From: Gammaproteobacteria bacterium UBA6724
GTDB taxonomy: Bacteria > Pseudomonadota > Gammaproteobacteria > Pseudomonadales > Azotimanducaceae
Length of the DNA stretch: 57,960 nt
Direction of reading: 5' to 3'
Assembly: GCA_002454165.1 (NCBI GenBank)
Contig: DKIG01000007.1
Location: forward strand, 52,145 to 110,104
This document shows, piece after piece, positions 16,184-25,036 of the stretch. Made by a program: the position numbers and the translations under genes. Each line of letters opens with the position of its first letter. Position 1 is the first letter of the stretch. The notes below the pieces were generated by a model that worked only from the letters and a program-made list of their open reading frames with translations, was not told the DNA's origin and searched no databases.

Positions 16184-16660
16184 ATGCGACTAACAGCCAA
16201 AGGAAGATATGCGGTAACCGCCATGTTGGATCTCGCCCTGCATCAGGATGATGGCTCCATCTGCCTCGCGGACATATCACGCCGCCAGAGTATAAGCCTG
16301 TCATATCTGGAACAGTTGTTTGCGAAGCTCCGGCGGCAGAATCTGGTCACCAGCGTCAGAGGACCTGGAGGCGGATATAGATTGAATCGTATGCCGAGTG
16401 AAATCTATATCGCAGAGATAGTAGATTCGGTTGATGAGCATGTGGATGCGACAAAATGCTCCGGACGGGCTGATTGCCAGCATGGTGATATTTGCCTGTC
16501 ACACCAATTGTGGTCTGAGCTCAGCGACCAGATTCATGGTTTCCTGAGCGGTATTGATCTTGCCAGTATCATTGAGCGGCGGGAAGTGCAGCAGATAGCG
16601 GCGCGGCAGGATGCGAATATTGAGGAGATAGCCCGCATGCCCATGACAGCAGAAGCATGA
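16184..16660 (+). CDS. iscR: Fe-S cluster assembly transcription factor IscR
   Basis: An Rrf2-family regulator that senses Fe-S status. The winged-helix DNA-binding domain fills residues 1-65, with SYLEQLFAKLRR and RGPGGGYRL. Three cluster-ligating cysteines sit at 92, 98 and 104, the same spacing and numbers as in E. coli IscR. The 158-residue length is standard. As holo-protein it represses the isc operon through the Isc box just upstream; apo-IscR would bind type 2 sites elsewhere. It is first in a complete isc operon. Confidence 0.97.
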   Translation: MRLTAKGRYAVTAMLDLALHQDDGSICLADISRRQSISLSYLEQLFAKLRRQNLVTSVRGPGGGYRLNRMPSEIYIAEIVDSVDEHVDATKCSGRADCQHGDICLSHQLWSELSDQIHGFLSGIDLASIIERREVQQIAARQDANIEEIARMPMTAEA

Positions 16661-16713
16661 CCGAGGCGAGATATGCAGATATCAACTTGAAAAACAACCA
16701 AAGGTAAATTTTA

Positions 16714-17928
16714 ATGAAAACCCCCATTTATTTTGACTATGCAGCAACCACACCCGTTGATCCCCGTGTTGTGCAGGAGATGAGCAAATGCATGCTTACG
16801 GAAGGGAATTTTGGTAATCCTGCAAGTCGCTCCCACAAGTTTGGCTGGGAAGCAGAAGAAGCGGTAGAAATTGCAAGACGCCAGGTGGCTGATCTGGTGG
16901 GCTGCGACCCGCGTGAAATTGTCTGGACCTCAGGGGCAACAGAAGCCGACAATCTCGCCATCAAGGGTGTCGCTCACTTCTACAAGAGCAAGGGGCAACA
17001 TATTGTAACTTCTAAAATTGAGCACAAGGCGGTTCTGGATACTTGCAGACACCTGGAGCGAGAGGGCTTTGAAGTGACCTACCTTGATCCGGGTGAAACC
17101 GGGCTGATCACCCCGGAAAGCGTCGCCGCCGCCATTCGTGAAGACACCACATTGGTTAGTATCATGCATGTCAATAATGAGATTGGCGTGGTCAACGACA
17201 TTGCTGCGATTGGCGAGGTGGCGCGGGAACGCAAAGTATTTTTCCATGTGGATGCAGCCCAGAGTGCTGGCAAGATGGATATTGATCTTGGTGAGTTGAA
17301 GGTAGATCTGATGTCCTTTTCCGCCCACAAGATATATGGCCCAAAAGGAGTTGGCGCGCTTTTCGTCAGGCGCAAGCCCCGGGTTCGGTTGGAGGCGCAG
17401 ATGCACGGTGGCGGGCATGAACGCGGTATGCGTTCTGGTACGCTTGCCACTCATCAGATAGTCGGCATGGGTGAGGCATTTCGGATTGCCAGAGAGGAAA
17501 TGCAGAAGGAGAGCAAGCGCATCCTGGCGCTGAGACAGCGACTCTGGAATGGTCTGAAGGATATGGAGGAAGTTCACGCCTCTGGTGACATGGAGCATCA
17601 TGTCCCCGGTATCTTTAATATCAGTTTCAATTATGTGGAGGGCGAATCCTTAATCATGTCATTGCCAGAGCTTGCCGTATCGTCCGGGTCAGCATGCACC
17701 TCGGCGAGCCTTGAGCCTTCTTATGTGTTGCGCGCCCTGGGTATGAATGATGAGCAGGCACACAGCTCCCTGCGATTCTCAATAGGCAGGTTCACTTCGG
17801 AAGAAGATGTGGATATGGCAATCGCCAGGGTGCGTGTGGCAGTGGAGAAACTGCGAGAGCTGTCTCCGCTCTGGGATATGTACAAGGACGGCATTGATAT
17901 GGACAAGATTGAGTGGGCGGTGCACTAG
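16714..17928 (+). CDS. iscS: Cysteine desulfurase IscS
   Basis: IscS takes sulfur from cysteine (giving alanine) and passes it as persulfide to IscU and to tRNA thiolation. It is a PLP enzyme of aminotransferase class V. The PLP lysine is Lys206 in SAHKIYGPKG and the persulfide cysteine is Cys328 in SGSACTSAS, both at the E. coli numbers. The 404-residue length and C-terminal tail WDMYKDGIDMDKIEW (IscU docking region) are complete. It starts 53 bp after iscR with AAGGTAA upstream. Confidence 0.98.
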   Translation: MKTPIYFDYAATTPVDPRVVQEMSKCMLTEGNFGNPASRSHKFGWEAEEAVEIARRQVADLVGCDPREIVWTSGATEADNLAIKGVAHFYKSKGQHIVTSKIEHKAVLDTCRHLEREGFEVTYLDPGETGLITPESVAAAIREDTTLVSIMHVNNEIGVVNDIAAIGEVARERKVFFHVDAAQSAGKMDIDLGELKVDLMSFSAHKIYGPKGVGALFVRRKPRVRLEAQMHGGGHERGMRSGTLATHQIVGMGEAFRIAREEMQKESKRILALRQRLWNGLKDMEEVHASGDMEHHVPGIFNISFNYVEGESLIMSLPELAVSSGSACTSASLEPSYVLRALGMNDEQAHSSLRFSIGRFTSEEDVDMAIARVRVAVEKLRELSPLWDMYKDGIDMDKIEWAVH

Positions 17929-18024
17929 CCTTCTTGACAAAAACAATTGACAACAATTAACAAAAGTAGCTGATAACAAAAGCAACTGACACGATTCACT
18001 CAGGAAAATAAACGGAGAAATATT

Positions 18025-18447
18025 ATGGCATATAGCAAAAAGGTATTAGATCACTACGAGAATCCGAGAAATGTCGGCAGGATGGATGCAGATAATGACG
18101 ATGTTGGCACTGGCATGGTTGGTGCTCCTGCCTGTGGTGATGTTATGCGGCTACAAATCAAGGTGGGTGATGATGGCATCATAGAAGATGCGAAATTCAA
18201 AACTTACGGCTGTGGTTCCGCGATAGCGTCAAGTTCCTTGCTCACTGAATGGGTTAAGGGACGGTCTCTGGATGAGGCAGAGGGAATCAAAAATACTGAA
18301 ATAGTGGAGGAGTTGGCATTGCCACCGGTAAAAATTCACTGCTCAGTGCTCGCGGAAGACGCGATCAAGGCAGCGATTAAAGACTATCGTGCCAAGCGTC
18401 ATCTTGATGCTGATGCTCATTCTGACAAGATGGCTGCTACAGGTTAA
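18025..18447 (+). CDS. iscU: Fe-S cluster scaffold IscU
   Basis: The scaffold on which the 2Fe-2S cluster is built before transfer by HscA/HscB. Ligands Cys37, Asp39, Cys63, His105 and Cys106 are all present, as is the HscA-recognition LPPVK motif at 99-103. It is 140 residues, about 12 longer than E. coli IscU because of a polar C-terminal tail from residue 126. The stop codon overlaps the iscA start (TAATG), so the two are translationally coupled. Confidence 0.98.
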   Translation: MAYSKKVLDHYENPRNVGRMDADNDDVGTGMVGAPACGDVMRLQIKVGDDGIIEDAKFKTYGCGSAIASSSLLTEWVKGRSLDEAEGIKNTEIVEELALPPVKIHCSVLAEDAIKAAIKDYRAKRHLDADAHSDKMAATG

Positions 18448-18791
18448 TGCAGCAGCAGAATAGCGATATGGGAATCACGCTGACGGAAAAGGCCGCCGAA
18501 CATGTTACCGTTTATCTTGATCAAAGAGGCGGAGGACTGGGCATTCGACTCGCAGTCAAGACGACAGGATGTTCCGGTTTGATGTATGTCCTGGAGCCGG
18601 TGGATGAAGTTCAACCCGAGGATTTGAAATTTGAGTCCCAGGGAGTTGATGTTTATGTTGATCCAAAAAGTCTTGTCTATGTTGATGGCACACTGATGGA
18701 TTACACGAAGCAGGGTTTAAATGAAGGCTTCGAATTCAAGAACCCTAATGTTCAGGGTGAATGCGGCTGTGGTGAAAGCTTCACAGTTTAG
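18447..18791 (+). CDS. iscA: A-type Fe-S carrier IscA
   Basis: IscA carries Fe-S clusters (mainly 4Fe-4S) to apoproteins. Three conserved cysteines occur as TTGCSG and, near the C-terminus, GECGCGESF. The ATG at 18447 overlaps the iscU stop. A second in-frame ATG at 18468 (MGITLTEKAA) places the first Cys at residue 35 as in E. coli and may be the true start. The longer form is given because the TAATG overlap allows coupling. Confidence 0.95.
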   Translation: MQQQNSDMGITLTEKAAEHVTVYLDQRGGGLGIRLAVKTTGCSGLMYVLEPVDEVQPEDLKFESQGVDVYVDPKSLVYVDGTLMDYTKQGLNEGFEFKNPNVQGECGCGESFTV

Positions 18792-18875
18792 ATGACCTGG
18801 GCTACCTAGGTAGAAGCTTGTCATCGGTACCAGCCCCTCCCTCTTTAATCAATTTGCCAGGGCCGATCCTTCACC

Positions 18876-19397
18876 GTGGATTTTACTCAAAACTACTTCG
18901 AGATTTTTGGTCTGCCGGTTGATTTCTCCGTTGACCGGGGGCTTTTGTCAGCCCGATACCTGGAACTTCAGAAACACCTGCACCCGGATAACTTTATCGG
19001 TAGCACAGACCAGGAAAAACGCCTTTCAATGCAATGGTCAACGCTGGTGAATACCGCCCATATCACCTTGAGAGACCCCTTAAAGTGCGCCATTTACATG
19101 CTGCAACTACACCAGATAGACATTGCCGAGAACCCAAGTCTGCCCGCGGATTTTCTAAAGGCTCAGATTGCACTGCGTGAAGAACTGGAAGCTATCGAAA
19201 ATAATCCAACAGGAATTGAGAAATTGGGAACTTTCAAGAGCAGTGTGGACTCGGTGATGAAATCTCTACAGACAGATTTTGTGACGGCGCTGAACGATGA
19301 TCCGCAAGCAGCGGCAGAGGTTGTTTACAAACTACAATTCATACACAAATTGCGTCTCGCTGCAGATCATCTCGAAGAGAAACTGCTTGGTTATTAA
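18876..19397 (+). CDS. hscB: Co-chaperone HscB
   Basis: A J-protein that brings IscU to HscA and stimulates its ATPase. The J domain (residues 1-75) carries HPD in QKHLHPDNF. The C-terminal three-helix domain that binds IscU completes the 173-residue chain. The start is GTG at 18876, giving a typical N-terminus (DFTQNYFEIFGLP). It lies 85 bp after iscA and 19 bp before hscA. Confidence 0.95.
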   Translation: MDFTQNYFEIFGLPVDFSVDRGLLSARYLELQKHLHPDNFIGSTDQEKRLSMQWSTLVNTAHITLRDPLKCAIYMLQLHQIDIAENPSLPADFLKAQIALREELEAIENNPTGIEKLGTFKSSVDSVMKSLQTDFVTALNDDPQAAAEVVYKLQFIHKLRLAADHLEEKLLGY

Positions 19398-19416
19398 TTT
19401 ATACACAGAGTATTAG

Positions 19417-21324
19417 ATGGCACTTTTGCAGATAACGGAGCCGGGCAAAGCAGTTGACCCGCAGCTGAGAAAACGCGCCGCAGGCATTGATCTGGGTACG
19501 ACGAATTCCCTGATTGCCAGTGTCTGCGCTGGTGTGGCGAAAACGCTACCTGACCAAAATGGCGACTATATGCTGCCTTCCGCAGTCCGCTATCTTGCCG
19601 ATACCCTGATTGTTGGTGCCGAAGCGCAGCAGTCGGCGGCGGAAGACCCGCTGAATACTATCCTTTCCGTCAAACGCATGATGGGGCGTGGCATTGATGA
19701 CCTGAGCAGATTTGGCAACCGTTTGCCTTACGAATTTGTGCCCTCGGATGCGGGTATGCCTCGGATACGGACAGTGAGTGGTGACTGGAGTCCGGTGAAT
19801 GTATCGGCGGAAATTTTGAAGACCCTCGTTGCAAGAGCCACTGAAACATTATCTGGCGACCTTGACGGAGTAGTCATTACGGTGCCTGCCTATTTTGATG
19901 ATGCCCAACGCCAGGCAACACGGGATGCCGCCAGGCTGGCGGGAGTGGAAGTGCTTCGCTTGCTGAATGAGCCGACGGCCGCCGCCATTGCCTACGGTCT
20001 TGATTCGGGAGAAGAGGGCGTGATTGCGGTCTATGACCTGGGTGGTGGGACCTTTGATATTTCGTTACTCCGCTTGCAAAAGGGCGTGCTTGAGGTGCTG
20101 GCGACCGGCGGCAACTCGGCACTGGGCGGTGATGATTTTGACCAGGTGCTTGCCGAATGGTTGATTGATGCTTCTGGATACACAAAGCAACTTAGCCATG
20201 CACAACTGCGGGCGGTGTTGATGCAGGCGAGATCAATCAAGGAGCAGTTGAGCAGCAACAGTGAAGTCGATATTGACATTATAGAAAGGAAGTTCAGTTA
20301 CCAAGGCAGTATCACTCGTGACACTTTTAACCAGCTGATTGAACCCCTGGTTGAGGAGTCCATAAAAGCTTGTCGTCGTGCAGTCCGGGATGCGGGACTT
20401 GCGCTCACAGACATCAGCAATCTGGTGCTGGTTGGTGGCTCTACACGGGTTCCCTGTGTCGTGTCCGAGGTGGAAGCCTTCTTTGGAATAAGTGCCCTGG
20501 ACGGCATTGACCCGGATCGGGTTGTTGCCATAGGCGCAGCGATTCAGGCAAACATCCTGGTGGGCAACAGGGCTGATGATGAAATGCTACTGCTAGATGT
20601 CTTGCCGCTTTCCCTCGGACTGGAGACAGTGGGTGGCTTGGCAGAGAAGGTGATACCCAGGAATACGGCTATTCCCGCGGCAAAAACCCAGGAGTTCACG
20701 ACCTATGCAGAGGGTCAGACTGCCATGCTGATCCATGTGGTGCAGGGCGAGAGGGAGCTGGTTGAAGACTGTCGGTCACTGGCAAGATTTGAGTTGACGG
20801 GTATCCCTCCAATGACAGCCGGCGCCGCCAGGATTGAAGTCTTGTTCCAGGTGGATGCAGATGGTCTGCTCTCGGTTTCAGCGCGGGAACTGAGTACCGG
20901 CACCAATGCAAGTGTCCTGGTGAAGCCTTCCTATGGTTTATCCGATAATGAAATTACCGGAATGTTAAAGGCATCTTTTGACTATGCGGCGGAAGATGCG
21001 GCGCAACGGTCTTTGACTGAGGCAAGGGTAGAAGCGGGCAGGGTGATTGAGGCTCTGTCCAATGCCCTTGATGCCGACGGGGAAGCATTGCTTAAAGCAA
21101 ACGACATCAAGTTATTGCGCGATGCCATTCAGACACTTGAGCGCCTCATCAGCGGGACGGATTACAAAGCCATCAATGAAGGTACAGAAAGACTGGGTAT
21201 GGCGAGCGAGGATTTTGCAGGACTGCGGATGGATTTGGCAATTCGGCGGGCTTTAGCGGGGCGGCGGATTGGAGAAGTGGATCAAGATTTTGAACAAGAT
21301 TCAAATAAGAGCCGATACAGATAG
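19417..21324 (+). CDS. hscA: Fe-S assembly chaperone HscA
   Basis: A specialised Hsp70 that uses ATP to release the cluster from IscU. The ATPase domain has GIDLGTTNS near residue 24, PAYFDDAQRQATRDAAR, NEPTAAAIAYG and YDLGGGTFDIS. Substrate-binding and helical lid domains follow. The N-terminal extension of about 20 residues before the ATPase core is typical of HscA rather than DnaK. The 635-residue length is normal. It sits between hscB and fdx in the isc operon. Confidence 0.97.
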   Translation: MALLQITEPGKAVDPQLRKRAAGIDLGTTNSLIASVCAGVAKTLPDQNGDYMLPSAVRYLADTLIVGAEAQQSAAEDPLNTILSVKRMMGRGIDDLSRFGNRLPYEFVPSDAGMPRIRTVSGDWSPVNVSAEILKTLVARATETLSGDLDGVVITVPAYFDDAQRQATRDAARLAGVEVLRLLNEPTAAAIAYGLDSGEEGVIAVYDLGGGTFDISLLRLQKGVLEVLATGGNSALGGDDFDQVLAEWLIDASGYTKQLSHAQLRAVLMQARSIKEQLSSNSEVDIDIIERKFSYQGSITRDTFNQLIEPLVEESIKACRRAVRDAGLALTDISNLVLVGGSTRVPCVVSEVEAFFGISALDGIDPDRVVAIGAAIQANILVGNRADDEMLLLDVLPLSLGLETVGGLAEKVIPRNTAIPAAKTQEFTTYAEGQTAMLIHVVQGERELVEDCRSLARFELTGIPPMTAGAARIEVLFQVDADGLLSVSARELSTGTNASVLVKPSYGLSDNEITGMLKASFDYAAEDAAQRSLTEARVEAGRVIEALSNALDADGEALLKANDIKLLRDAIQTLERLISGTDYKAINEGTERLGMASEDFAGLRMDLAIRRALAGRRIGEVDQDFEQDSNKSRYR

Positions 21325-21357
21325 AAGGATGCCATCCAGGCGTCAGGAGTTATTGTA

Positions 21358-21696
21358 ATGCCCCGGATAATATTTTTACCTAATGAGGAGCGTTGTCCCG
21401 AGGGTAGCGTTGTTGAAGCCAAGGAGGGTGACATTCTGATAGAGGTTGCACAGGATCAGGGTATTGAAATTGAACATGCCTGCGAGATGTCATGTGCCTG
21501 TACGACCTGCCATGTCATAGTTCGGGAAGGTTTTGATTCCCTGAAGGAATCAGACGAAACTGAGGATGATCTGCTGGATAAGGCTTGGGGCCTTGAGCCG
21601 AACTCCCGGCTTAGCTGCCAGGTGGTAGTGGGTGAAGAGGACCTGGTGGTTGAAATTCCAAAATATACGATCAATCAAGTTTCCGAAGCTCACTGA
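21358..21696 (+). CDS. fdx: 2Fe-2S ferredoxin of the ISC system
   Basis: A small electron carrier that supplies electrons for cluster assembly on IscU. It is an adrenodoxin-type ferredoxin of 112 residues with cluster ligands Cys42, Cys48, Cys51 and Cys87, the standard spacing (C-x5-C-x2-C ... C). An additional Cys46 is present, as in the E. coli protein. It lies 33 bp after hscA and is followed by iscX. Confidence 0.97.
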   Translation: MPRIIFLPNEERCPEGSVVEAKEGDILIEVAQDQGIEIEHACEMSCACTTCHVIVREGFDSLKESDETEDDLLDKAWGLEPNSRLSCQVVVGEEDLVVEIPKYTINQVSEAH

Positions 21697-21738
21697 CAGG
21701 CAGAAGGACGACACAGGCTTGCATCAGGAGAAGCATCC

Positions 21739-21933
21739 ATGAAGTGGACAGATATCAATGACATTGCCCTTGCACTCTGTGAAGCCCATCCGGATGTTGC
21801 TCCCCTAAACGTTTTGTTTACTGATTTGAGGCAATGGATCATGGATTTGCCTGGCTTTGACGATGACCCGGAGCGATGTGGTGAGAAAATTCTGGAAGCC
21901 GTGCAAATGGCTTGGCTTGACGAACTGGATTGA
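21739..21933 (+). CDS. iscX: Fe-S assembly protein IscX
   Basis: A 64-residue acidic protein that binds IscS and iron and modulates cysteine desulfurase activity. The family pattern is clear: KWTDINDIALAL at the start, a central FTDLRQWIMDL and the acidic FDDDPERCGEKILEAVQ. It is the last gene of the isc operon; an AGGAG ribosome site precedes it. The next gene, ndk, begins after about 125 bp. Confidence 0.95.
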   Translation: MKWTDINDIALALCEAHPDVAPLNVLFTDLRQWIMDLPGFDDDPERCGEKILEAVQMAWLDELD

Positions 21934-22058
21934 ACTGCCCGGTTCCGTCATCCCCCTACTGAGCTAGACTATGATTAGGGCGAGGCAGTAAATCTGCGTA
22001 TAATGCCGCCGCTTTTAGATATTTGTATTTTTCGCCTTCTGGGGATTGGAGTATGACT

Positions 22059-22484
22059 ATGGCGGTGGAAAGAACCTTTTCAATCATCAAACCGGATGCA
22101 GTAGCAAAAAACCTGATCGGTGCAATAGTGTCCCGGTTTGAAAAATCCGGGCTGCGAATCATTGCTTCACGGATGGAACGGCTGACCCCGGATAAAGCCA
22201 AGGGCTTCTATGCGGAACATGACGGCAAGCCCTTCTTCAACGATCTGATTGAATACATGACCTCATACCCGGTCATTGTTCAGGTTCTGGAAGGCGAGGA
22301 TGCCGTCGCGCTCAATCGGAAATTGATGGGTGCCACGAATCCAGCGGAAGCGGATGCCGGAACAATTCGGGCAGATTTCGCGCAATCCATTGAAGCCAAC
22401 GCAGTCCACGGTTCGGACGCAACCGCATCTGCGGCACGGGAAATTGATTACTTCTTTAGCCCGGAGCAACTCTGCGACAGATAA
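22059..22484 (+). CDS. ndk: Nucleoside diphosphate kinase
   Basis: Ndk balances nucleoside triphosphate pools by transferring the gamma phosphate through a phosphohistidine. The fold is complete in 141 residues: ERTFSIIKPDAVAKN at the start, and the active-site His in NAVHGSDA near residue 117. The second ATG (22059, MAVERTF) is chosen because a GGAG ribosome site lies 7 bases upstream and the family begins there; an ATG two codons earlier sits too close to it. rlmN starts one base after its stop codon. Confidence 0.97.
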   Translation: MAVERTFSIIKPDAVAKNLIGAIVSRFEKSGLRIIASRMERLTPDKAKGFYAEHDGKPFFNDLIEYMTSYPVIVQVLEGEDAVALNRKLMGATNPAEADAGTIRADFAQSIEANAVHGSDATASAAREIDYFFSPEQLCDR

Positions 22485-22485
22485 A

Positions 22486-23634
22486 ATGATTGAAACTCAT
22501 CAGCAGTCAGAAAAATTGGACTATCTAGGTTTTACGCTGGATCGCTGGCAGGCGTTGCTTGAAACTCTGGGCGAGAAGTCCTACCACGCTAAGCAGATTA
22601 TGAAGTGGCTACATCGCCCCCTGAGAGGCAGGTTCGTGCACGACTTCTCGGCAATGACCGACCTGAGCAAATCACTTCGGTCGCGCTTGGCTGAGCTGGG
22701 AGAAATACACCAACCTGAAGAGCATGATCAATTTGTTTCAACGGACGGTACCCGGAAGTGGCTGCTAAAGTCGAGGTCCGGCAGTCTGGTGGAGATGGTT
22801 TTCATCCCTGAATCATCACGCGGCACCTTGTGCGTTTCGTCGCAGGTCGGATGTGCGCTGGATTGTAGTTTCTGCGCAACGGGTAAGCAGGGGTTTAACA
22901 GTAATCTGACGGCGGGTGAAATTATTGGTCAGCTGCGTATTGCAATAGCCGCGCTTGCACCCCTGTACCCCGACCGGCGGCGAGTCGTGACTAATGTCGT
23001 TATGATGGGGATGGGTGAGCCCCTACTGAATACAGACAATGTGTTCCCGGCGGTGAATGTGATGATGGATGACCTGGGTTATGGTATTTCCAAACGCAGG
23101 GTCACCATTTCCACAGCAGGCGTTGTGCCGGGGATAGAGAAGATGTGTGGCACGACGGACGCTTCTCTGGCAATTTCATTACATGCGCCCGATAACGAGT
23201 TGCGCTGCCAGTTGGTACCGATCAATCGTAAGTATCCGATTGAAGATTTGTTGCAGGTTTGCTCTCGCTATGTTCGGCACCTGGGTGAGAAGCGGAGAAT
23301 TACCATTGAGTACACCATGATTGACGGGGTCAACGATTCGCTTGCCCGGGCGGCGCAACTCTCCTGTTTGTTGCGAGATCTGCCATGCAAGATAAATCTG
23401 ATCCCGTTTAATCCCTTTCCGGGTACTGTTTACCGCCGTCCGACCATGGCGACGGTGAGAAAATTCCAGGAGCGTTTGGTCAATGATAACTATTCGGTCA
23501 CGGTCAGGACTACTCGTGGTGCTGATATTCAGGCGGCTTGCGGTCAGTTAGCAGGGAGAGTGGCTGCTAAAACACCCAGCCGAGCCTCTGCTCAGAGGAA
23601 TGCTCATCAGATAGCAACTAGTGAGGTGGCATGA
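22486..23634 (+). CDS. rlmN: Dual-specificity RNA methyltransferase RlmN
   Basis: A radical SAM enzyme that methylates C2 of adenine 2503 in 23S rRNA and A37 of some tRNAs. The 4Fe-4S motif is CALDCSFCATG and the methyl-carrying catalytic Cys near the C-terminus is in RGADIQAACGQLAG. The GMGEPLLN and SLHAPDNELR motifs are also present. The 382-residue length is normal with a polar tail. The ATG at 22486 immediately follows ndk; the frame is open further upstream, inside ndk, without family homology. It overlaps pilF by 4 bases (ATGA). Confidence 0.97.
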   Translation: MIETHQQSEKLDYLGFTLDRWQALLETLGEKSYHAKQIMKWLHRPLRGRFVHDFSAMTDLSKSLRSRLAELGEIHQPEEHDQFVSTDGTRKWLLKSRSGSLVEMVFIPESSRGTLCVSSQVGCALDCSFCATGKQGFNSNLTAGEIIGQLRIAIAALAPLYPDRRRVVTNVVMMGMGEPLLNTDNVFPAVNVMMDDLGYGISKRRVTISTAGVVPGIEKMCGTTDASLAISLHAPDNELRCQLVPINRKYPIEDLLQVCSRYVRHLGEKRRITIEYTMIDGVNDSLARAAQLSCLLRDLPCKINLIPFNPFPGTVYRRPTMATVRKFQERLVNDNYSVTVRTTRGADIQAACGQLAGRVAAKTPSRASAQRNAHQIATSEVA

Positions 23635-24416
23635 TGCTGTCTCGTCTTGTTTTATGCCTGAGCATTTTTTACATCACAGGTTGCGCCTTCGAAAAGTCTG
23701 CATCAAAGGACGGGCAGAACCTCGCCGACTTGTTACAACGACAGTTGGACCTGGGTGTTGGCTATTTGCAGAATCAGGAATACCAGCGCGCCAAAGACAA
23801 GTTGAATCGTGCGCTTGAGATTGACCCTAAATCGGCCCCGGTGCATACAACCCTCGGCCTGTTGTTCCAACTTGAAGGCGAATATGATTTGGCTGAGCAG
23901 CATTTCAGAACAGCGATAAAGCATGACGGGGAACTGACCCAGGCGCGCAACAACTACGGTGCTTTTTTGTATTCGCAGCAACGATACCAGGAAGCCGTGG
24001 CACAGTTTTCCATTGCGGTGAAAGATAGGTTCTACGCTAATCGGGCGGTAGTGTTTGAAAATCTTGGCGTGGTCTATGTTACTCTGGACGATCAGACCAG
24101 TGCTGAGAATGCTTTTCGCAACTCTATCCGGTTGAACCCCGGTCAACTCCGGGCATTGCTTGAGCTTGCCGAAATCAAATTTAATGAAAATAATTATGTC
24201 GAATCCCGCGAACTATACAAAAGGCACATGAACCTGGCTTCTCATTCACCTCGTAGTTTGTGGTTATGTATCAGATTATCCGAAATTTTTCCGGGCCCAG
24301 AGGAAGAAGCCGACTGTCAGTTGACATTAAAAAACATCTATCCGACGAGTGAAGAGTACGTGCTTTATCTCAACTCTCGTCATAACAAATCCAGGAAGGA
24401 TGAAGAAAATGACTGA
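23631..24416 (+). CDS. pilF: Type IV pilus biogenesis lipoprotein PilF/PilW
   Basis: An outer-membrane pilotin lipoprotein that helps assemble the PilQ secretin for type IV pili. A lipoprotein signal with lipobox ITGC puts the lipidated Cys at residue 18. Six TPR-like repeats fill residues 35-230 (for example AKDKLNRALEIDPKSAPVHT). The 261-residue length fits. It overlaps rlmN by 4 bases and rodZ by 8 bases, in the conserved rlmN-pilF-rodZ order. The presence of pili is inferred; no other pilus gene is in the window. Confidence 0.93.
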   Translation: MMLSRLVLCLSIFYITGCAFEKSASKDGQNLADLLQRQLDLGVGYLQNQEYQRAKDKLNRALEIDPKSAPVHTTLGLLFQLEGEYDLAEQHFRTAIKHDGELTQARNNYGAFLYSQQRYQEAVAQFSIAVKDRFYANRAVVFENLGVVYVTLDDQTSAENAFRNSIRLNPGQLRALLELAEIKFNENNYVESRELYKRHMNLASHSPRSLWLCIRLSEIFPGPEEEADCQLTLKNIYPTSEEYVLYLNSRHNKSRKDEEND

Positions 24417-24969
24417 GAAGAGAACCACAAACATTCATGAAAATCGGAAAAAAGATGACAGCTCGGATGCTCAAACCACCAGGGCACAACCTGTCCCGAA
24501 AAAACTTTGCGGTGAGATCATTAAAGCGCGCAAGGCTAAAAGTTTGACCCAAGAGGAAGTAGGAGAACAACTGCACCTGACTCCGACCTTTATCAAATAC
24601 ATAGAGGAGGGTCAGTTTCACAGATTCTCCAGACCTGTTTTCATAAAAGGGTATCTTCGATCCTATGCAAAGTTGGTAGGACTCTCCGATGATGATGTCA
24701 TTGCCATGTATGAGGCTGAGTTTCAAACATCGCCAGCGCCACATATCTTTGTAGAAAAGGGATGGCTGGTGAAACAGGGTGTCAAGGCTGAGGCTCTCAC
24801 TGGGCATATACTGCGAATCTGTTTGGCTAGCATCGCTGTATTGATCATCATTATGGCATTGTTCTGGTGGTTCCTAGCGGATGCCAGAGAAATCAAGGCA
24901 GTCGTGTCCAGCATCCAGTCAACAACTGAGCATCAGCAGATTGAGTCCCTTTTCGTCGGTGACAGATGA
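24409..24969 (+). CDS. rodZ: Short RodZ-like helix-turn-helix membrane protein
   Basis: RodZ links MreB filaments to the membrane and elongation machinery. Visible here are a polar N-terminus, an HTH_25 domain at about residues 35-105 (IIKARKAKSLTQEEVGEQLH, then FIKGYLRSYAKLVGL) and one membrane segment at about 132-154. The chain stops after 186 residues, only about 32 beyond the membrane segment. The periplasmic DUF4115 domain of normal RodZ is absent. The ATG at 24409 has AGGAAGG upstream. The cytoplasmic MreB-binding part is intact, so partial function is plausible. Confidence 0.85.
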   Translation: MTEKRTTNIHENRKKDDSSDAQTTRAQPVPKKLCGEIIKARKAKSLTQEEVGEQLHLTPTFIKYIEEGQFHRFSRPVFIKGYLRSYAKLVGLSDDDVIAMYEAEFQTSPAPHIFVEKGWLVKQGVKAEALTGHILRICLASIAVLIIIMALFWWFLADAREIKAVVSSIQSTTEHQQIESLFVGDR

Positions 24970-24980
24970 GCCGCCACTTT

Positions 24981-25003
24981 CGGGGACATGCGTCCCCGTT
25001 TCT
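24981..25003 (+). terminator. Hairpin after rodZ, possible weak terminator
   Basis: CGGGGAC (24981-24987) pairs perfectly with GTCCCCG (24992-24998) around a 4-nt ATGC loop. It is followed by only TTT then CTCC, so termination would be weak. It lies between the short rodZ and hisS, at the spot where ispG is normally found. Confidence 0.45.
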
Positions 25004-25036
25004 CCTGATTCCATCAGATAGATACCGTCAAATAAA

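Noticed and set aside
22330..22485. Longer RlmN start inside ndk
   Set aside because: The extra codons overlap ndk and have no RlmN homology; the ATG right after the ndk stop fits the family N-terminus.
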